NCBI GenBank assembly: GCA_001805165.1
Contig: MHEI01000045.1
Span: 598-7,046, forward strand
Reading direction: 5' to 3'
Length of the DNA stretch: 6,449 nt
DNA from: Nitrospirae bacterium RBG_16_43_11
GTDB taxonomy: Bacteria > Nitrospirota > 9FT-COMBO-42-15 > HDB-SIOI813
Every line of letters begins with the position of its first letter. Within the stretch, counting starts at the first letter, position 1. A model generated the notes under the pieces. It saw only the letters and a list, made by a program, of their open reading frames with translations. It made no database searches and was not told where the DNA came from. The position numbers and the translations under genes are program-made. This document shows positions 1 through 5,250 of the stretch, piece by piece.

Positions 1-209
1 CTCCTGCAGGAGGAAAAAGGCAGGCCAGCCTGCTGTTATGACACCCTAACCTGTGGCACAGGCGACCTCAGGCAGGGCGTCGCTGCTTAATTAGGCAGCG
101 AGAGCAAATTCTGCGTTAGCAGTTGTGTTTTCCCGTTTGTTTTATGAGGCCAACGGGACCTCAGCATGCAATCCTGGCATCTTCATCCCCGTCGAAGCCA
201 GTCGCCCCC
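1..209 (-). ncRNA. ssrA: tmRNA (transfer-messenger RNA), 5' part, truncated by the window start
   Basis: tmRNA rescues stalled ribosomes: it enters as a tRNA mimic with SmpB, then serves as a short mRNA that adds a degradation tag. Read on the minus strand, the RNA begins at 209 with GGGGGCGACTGGC followed by TTCGACGGGGAT, the hallmark 5' end that pairs with the 3' tRNA-like domain. A stem 132-137/152-157 (CCCGTT/AACGGG) fits pseudoknot 1. The tag frame is at 120 to 91: GCT AAC GCA GAA TTT GCT CTC GCT GCC TAA, giving ANAEFALAA-stop, with the usual LAA end. GCT as resume codon is inferred from similarity to other tags; the frame stays open further upstream. After the tag, 74-81 pairs with 40-47 (8 bp with one G-U), fitting pseudoknot 2. 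About 209 nt are visible of the usual 350 or so. The remaining pseudoknots and the 3' acceptor end lie outside. No promoter is evident just upstream, where a palindrome sits. Confidence 0.95.
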
Positions 210-217
210 AAAGCTTC

Positions 218-335
218 GGGCATAAGAAATGTCTTTCTGCGGCGTTGGACTCCTCAGGGAATCCTCAACGTACTTTTCAAGTACGCCTCCGGTTCCCTTC
301 GTCGTCCGCCTTGCAGAAAGCCATTTCTTACGCCC
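218..335. repeat. 118-nt imperfect palindrome (long hairpin) between lipoprotein gene and tmRNA
   Basis: Two arms of nearly 60 nt meet at a perfect core, CGTACTT (269-275), loop TTC, AAGTACG (279-285). The outer ends also pair: GGGCATAAGAAATG at 218-231 matches the complement of CATTTCTTACGCCC at 322-335 with one G-T-type difference, and CTTTCTGC (233-240) matches GCAGAAAG (313-320). The middle of the arms is degenerate apart from the GGGAA/TTCCC and GGAC/GTCC blocks. It has no T-run, so it is not a typical intrinsic terminator. There is no long open frame or transposase. The architecture resembles a dispersed palindromic element (REP/MITE type), but a second copy is needed to call it mobile. 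It ends only 8 nt before the tmRNA 5' end. Confidence 0.75.
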
Positions 336-372
336 TCAGTTATGCTATGTTATCAAAGAACAAAGTTTCTGC

Positions 373-834
373 TTAATGCTGACCGTGCGGTTCATAAGGT
401 TCGTAGAACTCACTATCTATCGCAGCCCGTATATCCTTTATACTGTAACCCTTCTTATCAAGCTCTCTTGCACGTATAGCCTCTGACATGCATATATCGC
501 ATCCTGAACCGTGACCATCTGTGAAGCATGTTCTAAGACTCCTGTGACCATGGTCTTCTGCGCAATAACAGTAACAGTATAGATGGTCAAGTACCTCAGG
601 TATCTCAGCCGCTGCTGCATATGCCTCCCGTATCTGGCCGGTAAAATAGGTAGTCGGAACAATAGAGCCCATCTCACCTCCCCTCCAATCCGGGTTGTTT
701 TTATACTCCATATAGACCATAGGCTGACTACTGTCGTGTGGCTGCATATCCTTTTCCACACTTGGTTTCTTGCAGCCAAAACTTACGAAAACAATAACGG
801 ATAATATAATTACAAGCAGGCTTTCTTTATTCAT
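373..834 (-). CDS. PCYCGC-type cysteine-rich lipoprotein
   Basis: This 153-residue protein starts with a lipoprotein signal: a basic MNK, a hydrophobic stretch at residues 6-19, and a relaxed lipobox SFGC with Cys21 as the probable lipidated residue. It is therefore predicted to be exported and membrane-anchored. The C-terminal half carries the cluster Cys87-Tyr-Cys89-Tyr-Cys91, then GHRSLRTC (Cys103), DGHGSGCDIC (Cys112, Cys115) and an amphipathic tail (ARELDKKGYSIKDIRAAID). This matches the layout of the PCYCGC-motif lipoprotein family, with CYCYC in place of the canonical PCYCGC. The family has no firmly known function. The conserved Cys and His residues suggest metal binding or redox chemistry, which is inference. 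The gene lies 30 nt after smpB on the same strand and may be cotranscribed; a weak GAGA lies 9 nt before the ATG. Confidence 0.82.
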   Translation of the reverse strand: MNKESLLVIILSVIVFVSFGCKKPSVEKDMQPHDSSQPMVYMEYKNNPDWRGGEMGSIVPTTYFTGQIREAYAAAAEIPEVLDHLYCYCYCAEDHGHRSLRTCFTDGHGSGCDICMSEAIRARELDKKGYSIKDIRAAIDSEFYEPYEPHGQH

Positions 835-864
835 ACGCGTAAATCTCTTTCTTTATCTGCAGGG

Positions 865-1317
865 CTATTTCTGCCTCTCCCTGAACGCCTGTGCTACTTC
901 CCTCCCGGCATCCCTCTTCTTAATATCCTCCCTCTTATCATAAAGCTTCTTCCCTTTTGCAACACCTACCTCTACCTTTGCAATCCCCCTCTTAAAATAA
1001 ACCTTCAAGGGAACTAAATTATACCCCTGCTGCTGCAACTTCCCGAAGATCCTGTAAATCTCCTCACGATGGAGAAGAAGCTTACGCCTTCTCCCCTGTT
1101 CATGGTTATTTATATTTCCTGCCTTATACGGACTGATATTGCAGTAGAGGAACACCTCTCCCCCCTCTACCCTCGCATGACCATCCTTCAGGCTCACCCC
1201 TCCATCACGCATTGATTTAATCTCAGTACCCAGCAACTGTATACCAGCCTCATAGGTATCTTCAATAAAATAATCATGATAAGCCTTTTTATTTGTTGCC
1301 ACAACACCCTCACTCAT
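865..1317 (-). CDS. smpB: SsrA-binding protein SmpB
   Basis: SmpB binds the tRNA-like domain of tmRNA and places it in the empty A site of stalled ribosomes, where its C-terminal tail reads the vacant mRNA channel. The 150-residue product has the family pattern throughout: NKKAYHDYFIEDTYEAGIQL (9-28), GTEIKSMRDGGVSLKDGHA (30-48), ISPYKAGNINNHEQGRRRKLL (61-81), VPLKVYFKRG (102-111), and the conserved tail GKKLYDKREDIKKRD (122-136) that folds in the decoding centre. Length matches the usual 150-160. The frame is open back to an ATG at 1368, but I chose the ATG at 1317: homologous sequence begins just after it, and an AAAGGG lies 10 nt upstream in the mRNA. The tmRNA partner gene is on the same strand about 650 bp downstream, separated by the lipoprotein gene and a palindrome. 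Confidence 0.96.
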   Translation of the reverse strand: MSEGVVATNKKAYHDYFIEDTYEAGIQLLGTEIKSMRDGGVSLKDGHARVEGGEVFLYCNISPYKAGNINNHEQGRRRKLLLHREEIYRIFGKLQQQGYNLVPLKVYFKRGIAKVEVGVAKGKKLYDKREDIKKRDAGREVAQAFRERQK

Positions 1318-1370
1318 AACTTTATAACCCTTTAAAAAATAGAATAAATATTTGAATCTACAGTACAATT

Positions 1371-1399
1371 ATGATAACATAGCGCATAGTCAAAGGCAA
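1371..1399 (-). promoter_or_regulatory. Candidate smpB promoter
   Basis: On the minus strand, TTGCCT (1399-1394), a 17-nt spacer and TATCAT (1376-1371) would start transcription near 1364, about 47 nt before the smpB start codon. The -10 box matches 5 of 6 consensus bases but the -35 box is weak. Another -35-like TTGACT (1393-1388) overlaps it but is too close to a good -10. This is a sequence match only. Confidence 0.35.
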
Positions 1400-1418
1400 A
1401 CATACGTCAATTTAAGTA

Positions 1419-1447
1419 TTGACAACCCCTTATTAGTTTTTTATGCT
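1419..1447 (+). promoter_or_regulatory. Promoter of tRNA-Leu (and probably glnD)
   Basis: A perfect -35 box TTGACA (1419-1424), a 17-nt spacer and TATGCT (1442-1447, 4 of 6) predict a start near 1454, only about 6 nt before the tRNA 5' end. No other promoter-like pair lies between here and the glnD start codon, so glnD is probably read from this promoter too. The -35 is part of a short inverted repeat, GTCAAT (1406-1411)/ATTGAC (1418-1423). Confidence 0.7.
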
Positions 1448-1459
1448 TGATAATTCAGT

Positions 1460-1544
1460 GCCGAAGTGGTGGAATTGGTAGACACGCATGTTTGAGGGGC
1501 ATGTGGGTTTTCCCGTGGGGGTTCAAATCCCCCCTTCGGCACCA
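1460..1544 (+). tRNA. tRNA-Leu (anticodon GAG)
   Basis: This is a class II tRNA with encoded CCA. The acceptor stem GCCGAAG (1460-1466) pairs with CTTCGGC (1534-1540), followed by discriminator A1541 and CCA. The D arm contains TGGAATTGGTAGACA. The anticodon stem is CATGT/GCATG with loop TTGAGGG, giving anticodon GAG at 1494-1496, which reads CUU and CUC. The long variable arm TGGG-TTTT-CCCG is the leucine/serine/tyrosine class mark. The T arm is GGGGG-TTCAAAT-CCCCC. The 3' end lies 8 nt before the glnD start codon. Confidence 0.98.
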
Positions 1545-1552
1545 TTCTTCTT

Positions 1553-4225
1553 ATGACCTCTATAAGTCAGATCCTCTCTGCCACACCAGACAGAGCCGCA
1601 TTAATAGATAGTCTTAAAAATTACATATCAAAAAAGCGCCAGGAGATATATGACCTTCATAAAGATGGCGCTTCCGGTCTTTATATCGTCACACGCATCA
1701 CAAGCCTTACTGATAAGATAATCTCAGAGTTTTACGATCATGAGGTGAGCAAGTACGAGTCATCTCATAATATTCCGTTAAAAGACAGATGCAGTGTTAT
1801 CGCAGTAGGCGGTTACGGGCGCGGTGAGTTGAACCCATTCTCAGATATAGACATTATGTTCCTCTATCGTGAAGATGCAAAAGATGCCGTCGAATCAATA
1901 TCAACCAATATCCTCTACCTTTTATGGGACCTGAGATACAATATCGGGCACAGCGTAAGGACAATAGAAGATTGCATAAAGATTAGCGGAACAGATTTTA
2001 CGGCAAGGACTGCAATGATGGAATCAAGGATGATTACAGGCAGTGAGTCCCTGTCTGAAGAATTTCAAAAGACATTTATGGAAAAGGTCATAGACAGGAA
2101 TGTACGGGCATATATAGATGAGCGCTTAAAGAATATGCGTGAGAGATACAAACAGTTCGGCACATCCATCTATCTGGTCGAACCTAATGTCAAAGAGGGT
2201 AAGGGCGGTCTGAGGGATATACACTGCCTCAGATGGGTAACGATTGCAAGATACAGGATAGATACGCTGACTGAATTTCATAAGCAGGGATATATAACAA
2301 AAGTAGGATACCAGGAGCTTACCGATGCAAAGGACTTTCTGCTGAAGGTCAGGAATGAACTGCACTTCCATGCAAATAAGGCATCTGATGTCCTTACTGT
2401 TGAAGATCAGTTAAGGAATGCAAAACTATTTGGTTACACAGATGAACCGCACCGCCTCGGTGTTGAGTCGTTTATGAAAGACTACTACATGCACGCATCC
2501 CATATCCATGACATCTCCACAAGGGCGATTGAGAAGGCCCTGCCGGTTCAGAAGTGGAAGAAGGGCCTGGATTCTATAACCTCCAGGTTTGTCAAACCAT
2601 GTTATGTGTTGACGAAGGACACTATACACGTGCCCGATCGGTATCAGGATGTATTTTTCAGCGATGGTAAAAATGCCGTGTATCTGTTTTATCTGTCATT
2701 AATACATCATTTGAAGATATCCACCCATACGATGAGTATGCTTTATCGTAACTCAAGTAAAGTGTCCAATGAGCTTTACCGGTCTCCTGATATTAACAAG
2801 ATATTCCGGATGATACTCTCCTGGCCACAGGGTGTCGCAGAGACAATACGGGAGATGCACAGGGTAAAGCTCCTGCAAAAACTGATACCTGAATTTGAGA
2901 GGATATCCTGTTATGCCTCTTATGATTATTATCACAAGTATACTGTAGATGAGCACAGTTTTCTTGCTGTACAAATGGCTGAAGAGCTTCTGGATTCTCA
3001 CAGTTATATTGCAAAGGTCTACAAGGAGATCAAACGAAAGGATTTACTCAACTTAGCCCTGCTGTTGCATGACGCCGGCAAGGGAAGTGGTGAAGACCAC
3101 TCGGTCAGAGGCAGCAGGATTGCAGAAAGGGTTGCACGACAACTGAGCTTCAGCGATGAGGAGACAGGCTTGCTTGTCTTACTTATTCAACATCACCTCA
3201 TCATGCCTAATACAGCATTCAGGAGGGATCTTAGTGATTACAAGGTTATCCTTCTTATTGCCGGCCTGGTGGCGAAACCGGAGGTACTGAAAAAGCTATT
3301 CATCCTCAGTTATGCTGATATCAAGGCCGTTGGACCTGAGACATGGAACGAATGGAAGGAAAATCTTTTAAGCGACCTTTATTACAAGGTGATGGAAGAG
3401 TTGGCCGGCACACGGGCTATATATTCTGAGGAAGAAATGATTGTTAAGATTAAGAAGGAAATCGGTGAAAAACTCTGCCTCATCCACCCCCCTGCCTGGC
3501 TTGATGAACAACTGCAGGATATGGAGACACGCTATCTCCTCATTACTGCGCCTGAAAAGATAATGAATCACCTCCATATGATTAACAAACTCAAAATGGA
3601 ACCGGAAGAGAAGGTACTCGTGGATGTCACACTGGATAAAGGGATGGCTGAGTTTACGATATACACATATGATAATATTACACCCGGACTATTTTCAAAG
3701 ATCGCCGGGGTGCTTGCCGCAGCAGGATATAATATTCTGGATGTCCAGGTTTTTACAACAAAGAAGGGGATCGTTGTGGACTCATTCCATGCACAGGATC
3801 CCTATCCCGAAGGCGTCTCTTCACAGCTCCGTCAGGTCACTGTAAAAAAGCATATAGGTGAGGTGCTCCTTGGAACGACCAATGTTGAAAGCCTGTTCGG
3901 GAAGTATGCAAATAAACTGCCCAAGAGAAAGACAATCACTATAGCAACACAAACAAAGGTTGAGATAGACAACGAATCCTCTGATGACTTTACTATTATA
4001 GATGTATTTACGGCAGACAAACAGGGTCTCCTGTATGTAATCACGAAAACCATATTTGAACTGGGTCTCTCAGTATTCTCATCAAAGATAGCTACACATG
4101 TTGAGCAGATCGTGGATGTATTCTACGTGAAAGAGCTGTCAGGGCATAAGATTACGGAACCGGAAAGGATTACGGAGATAAAAAACAGATTACTTGATGC
4201 GATTGAAGAGTATCAAAAGATGTGA
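1553..4225 (+). CDS. glnD: [Protein-PII] uridylyltransferase / uridylyl-removing enzyme GlnD
   Basis: GlnD is the cytoplasmic glutamine sensor of nitrogen control. It uridylylates PII (GlnB/GlnK) when glutamine is low and removes the UMP when glutamine is high. The 890-residue product matches the usual 850-950. The nucleotidyltransferase domain (about 45-230) has GGYGRGEL (86-93) and the metal-binding SDID (97-100). The GlnD signature EPNVKEGKGGLRDIH is at 210-224. The HD hydrolase domain (about 455-600) has His461, His506-Asp507 in LLLHDAGKG, DHS (515-517) and His547-His548. Two C-terminal ACT domains, the glutamine-sensing part, span about 698-770 (DNITPGLFSKIAGVLAAAG) and 813-885 (DKQGLLYVITKTIFELG). 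No key residue appears lost. The ATG at 1553 is the only plausible start, since the next in-frame Met is at residue 102, past the catalytic motif. No Shine-Dalgarno lies before it. The upstream tRNA-Leu probably shares its transcript. Confidence 0.97.
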   Translation: MTSISQILSATPDRAALIDSLKNYISKKRQEIYDLHKDGASGLYIVTRITSLTDKIISEFYDHEVSKYESSHNIPLKDRCSVIAVGGYGRGELNPFSDIDIMFLYREDAKDAVESISTNILYLLWDLRYNIGHSVRTIEDCIKISGTDFTARTAMMESRMITGSESLSEEFQKTFMEKVIDRNVRAYIDERLKNMRERYKQFGTSIYLVEPNVKEGKGGLRDIHCLRWVTIARYRIDTLTEFHKQGYITKVGYQELTDAKDFLLKVRNELHFHANKASDVLTVEDQLRNAKLFGYTDEPHRLGVESFMKDYYMHASHIHDISTRAIEKALPVQKWKKGLDSITSRFVKPCYVLTKDTIHVPDRYQDVFFSDGKNAVYLFYLSLIHHLKISTHTMSMLYRNSSKVSNELYRSPDINKIFRMILSWPQGVAETIREMHRVKLLQKLIPEFERISCYASYDYYHKYTVDEHSFLAVQMAEELLDSHSYIAKVYKEIKRKDLLNLALLLHDAGKGSGEDHSVRGSRIAERVARQLSFSDEETGLLVLLIQHHLIMPNTAFRRDLSDYKVILLIAGLVAKPEVLKKLFILSYADIKAVGPETWNEWKENLLSDLYYKVMEELAGTRAIYSEEEMIVKIKKEIGEKLCLIHPPAWLDEQLQDMETRYLLITAPEKIMNHLHMINKLKMEPEEKVLVDVTLDKGMAEFTIYTYDNITPGLFSKIAGVLAAAGYNILDVQVFTTKKGIVVDSFHAQDPYPEGVSSQLRQVTVKKHIGEVLLGTTNVESLFGKYANKLPKRKTITIATQTKVEIDNESSDDFTIIDVFTADKQGLLYVITKTIFELGLSVFSSKIATHVEQIVDVFYVKELSGHKITEPERITEIKNRLLDAIEEYQKM

Positions 4226-4296
4226 TATTCCAAGACCTGAACCCCCAGCCCCCACCCCTTCGAATTCTCTCAGGGCAGGCCTATCCCTTATCAGGT
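4226..4296. other. Short intergenic gap between convergent glnD and osmC
   Basis: These 71 bases separate the ends of two convergent genes. They are unusually C-rich on the plus strand (runs such as GAACCCCCAGCCCCCACCCC). I see no strong hairpin followed by a T-run, so no intrinsic terminator can be supported for either gene. Confidence 0.5.
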
Positions 4297-4728
4297 TTAT
4301 TTATTAACCAGTTTAGCTTGCAGTTTAATCTCAGTACCGGTCAGGGCCCTGGAGACGGGGCAAGCCTTCTTTGTAATTTCAGCCTTCTCCATGAATAGCT
4401 GCTCATCTATTCCAGGGACTTCGGCTTCAGTATCGAGGGTAATGGAAGTAATTTTAAAACCCTCTTCCAGTTTTTCAATCTTGACACCGGCATTTGTGTG
4501 AATGCGTCGCGGTGTGTAACCCGATTGTGCAAGCCCGTTAGCTAAGGCCATGGAAAAACAGCCGGCAAGCGCTGCTCCGATCAGCTCTTCAGGGTTGGTG
4601 CCTGTCCCCTCTTCAAATCGTGAAGAAAAAGAATATGCCCCTTCAAAAGCACCACTTCCCAGTTTCATACGGCCCCTGCCCTCTTTCAGATTTCCTTCCC
4701 AAACAGCATCTGCTTTACGTACAGGCAT
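4297..4728 (-). CDS. osmC: Peroxiredoxin OsmC (organic hydroperoxide reductase)
   Basis: OsmC reduces organic hydroperoxides with a reactive cysteine pair and belongs to the cytoplasmic stress defence. The 143-residue product has the same length and order of motifs as E. coli OsmC: AVWEGNLKEGRG near the start, SRFEEGTGTNPEELIGAALA (36-55), the peroxidatic Cys57 in AGCFSMALA, EVPGID (103-108), and the resolving Cys123 in KACPVSRAL. Arg37 and Glu47/48 occupy the positions that activate the cysteine. The start at 4728 is fixed by AGGAGGTG 6 nt upstream, one of the strongest ribosome binding sites in the window, and by family alignment. The frame stays open to 4872 only because it runs through tRNA-His. 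No separate promoter is seen between tRNA-His and osmC, a 64-nt gap, so readthrough from the tRNA promoter is possible. Confidence 0.95.
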   Translation of the reverse strand: MPVRKADAVWEGNLKEGRGRMKLGSGAFEGAYSFSSRFEEGTGTNPEELIGAALAGCFSMALANGLAQSGYTPRRIHTNAGVKIEKLEEGFKITSITLDTEAEVPGIDEQLFMEKAEITKKACPVSRALTGTEIKLQAKLVNK

Positions 4729-4792
4729 AGTGAACACCTCCTTTAAGTTCTTTGTCAACCAATCGTAAAAGATGGCTTGTAATATATTTTTT

Positions 4793-4870
4793 TGGGGTGA
4801 GCGAGGGGACTTGAACCCCCAACCTCTGGAGCCACAGTCCAGAGCTCTGACCAGTTGAGCTACGCCCACC
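4793..4870 (-). tRNA. tRNA-His (anticodon GTG)
   Basis: Read on the minus strand the gene starts with the extra G(-1) at 4870, then acceptor GTGGGCG pairing with CGCTCAC (one G-T pair), discriminator C73 at 4796 and encoded CCA (4795-4793). The G(-1):C73 pair is the identity element of tRNA-His. The D arm is GCTC-AACTGGTCA-GAGC. The anticodon stem is CTGGA/TCCAG with loop CTGTGGC, so the anticodon is GTG at 4835-4833. The T arm is GGGGG-TTCAAGT-CCCCT. It lies upstream of osmC on the same strand. Confidence 0.98.
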
Positions 4871-4904
4871 ATAATGTGTGCTGCGGTTCTACAGAATGGA
4901 ACTA

Positions 4905-4934
4905 ATTTTAACTTTATTTGTGACAGGATGTCAA
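4905..4934 (-). promoter_or_regulatory. Promoter of tRNA-His
   Basis: A perfect TTGACA (4934-4929) and TAAAAT (4910-4905, 5 of 6) are separated by 18 nt on the minus strand. They predict a start near 4898, giving a 5' leader of about 28 nt for RNase P to remove. It lies back to back with the vapBC promoter; the two -35 boxes are about 22 bp apart. Confidence 0.65.
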
Positions 4935-4956
4935 TATTTTAAAATAGCAGAACAGA

Positions 4957-4985
4957 TTGACAAATCTTTTCCTATTCCTTACAAT
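4957..4985 (+). promoter_or_regulatory. Promoter of the vapBC operon
   Basis: TTGACA (4957-4962, perfect), a 17-nt spacer and TACAAT (4980-4985, 5 of 6) predict a start near 4992. This is a strong vegetative-type promoter. Its -10 box lies inside the first operator half-site, as expected for autorepression by the antitoxin or toxin-antitoxin complex. Confidence 0.75.
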
Positions 4986-5008
4986 ATAGTAAGGAATATA
5001 ATCCTTAC
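4974..5008 (+). promoter_or_regulatory. Probable VapB/VapBC operator with three alternating half-sites
   Basis: ATTCCTTAC (4974-4982) and GTAAGGAAT (4989-4997) form a perfect 9-bp inverted repeat with a 6-bp AT spacer. The right half then pairs again with TCCTTAC (5002-5008) across another 6-bp spacer. TCCTTACAAT also recurs exactly at 4976-4985 and 5002-5011. The array covers the -10 box and the start site, the usual position of a toxin-antitoxin autoregulatory operator. That the AbrB-type antitoxin binds it is inference from position and symmetry. Confidence 0.65.
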
Positions 5009-5022
5009 AATGAGGTAATGAA

Positions 5023-5250
5023 ATGCCGGTAGCAAAAGTAACGAGTAAGGGGCAGATTACTCTGCCCAAAGAGGTACGGGACAGCATTGGGATCTCGCCT
5101 GGAGAAGAAGTGGAGTTTCAGAAGGAAGAAAACGGATATCTCCTGAAGAAGAAGGTCAGACGCTCGCCATTTGACAGGTTTGTGGGTTATCTGAAAGAAA
5201 AGAAAGGTAAATCCCCGGATAAGATAATCGAAGAGTTGCGTGGGAAATGA
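5023..5250 (+). CDS. vapB: AbrB/SpoVT-type antitoxin (VapB)
   Basis: This 75-residue protein has a swapped-hairpin AbrB DNA-binding domain at residues 3-45 (AKVTSKGQITLPKEVRDSIG followed by PGEEVEF), which dimerises and binds the promoter. Residues 46-75 (SPFDRFVGYLKEKKG then DKIIEELRG) form a charged, likely flexible or helical tail of the kind that wraps and blocks the toxin. GAGGT lies 6 nt before the ATG, a good ribosome binding site. The stop overlaps the toxin start in ATGA (5247-5250), so the two are translationally coupled, antitoxin first. Upstream lie its own promoter and a three-half-site operator. Confidence 0.92.
   Translation: MPVAKVTSKGQITLPKEVRDSIGISPGEEVEFQKEENGYLLKKKVRRSPFDRFVGYLKEKKGKSPDKIIEELRGK

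Noticed and set aside
218..335. Palindrome as an intrinsic terminator of the lipoprotein gene
   Set aside because: There is no T-run after either arm on the minus strand and the arms are far longer than a normal terminator stem, so I keep it as a repeat only.
123..486. Three overlapping plus-strand open frames of 83-118 codons
   Set aside because: They run across the tmRNA gene, the palindrome and the antisense of the lipoprotein gene. They have no ribosome binding site or recognisable protein pattern, and the compositional pattern comes from the palindrome.
1318..1368. Longer smpB start at 1368
   Set aside because: The extra 17 residues (MYCRFKYLFYFLKGYKV) do not resemble SmpB, have no ribosome binding site and overlap the candidate leader. 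The ATG at 1317 fits the family.
1641..1652. AGGAG followed by ATG as an alternative glnD start
   Set aside because: The ATG at 1650 is not in the glnD frame, and starting there would read another frame with early stops.
2126..3014. Minus-strand open frames of 67-82 codons inside glnD
   Set aside because: They are shadows of the intact glnD reading frame, with no recognisable motifs or initiation signals.
4226..4296. Bidirectional terminator between glnD and osmC
   Set aside because: Only weak pairing (AGGG with CCCT around 4268-4289) and no flanking T-run could be found.
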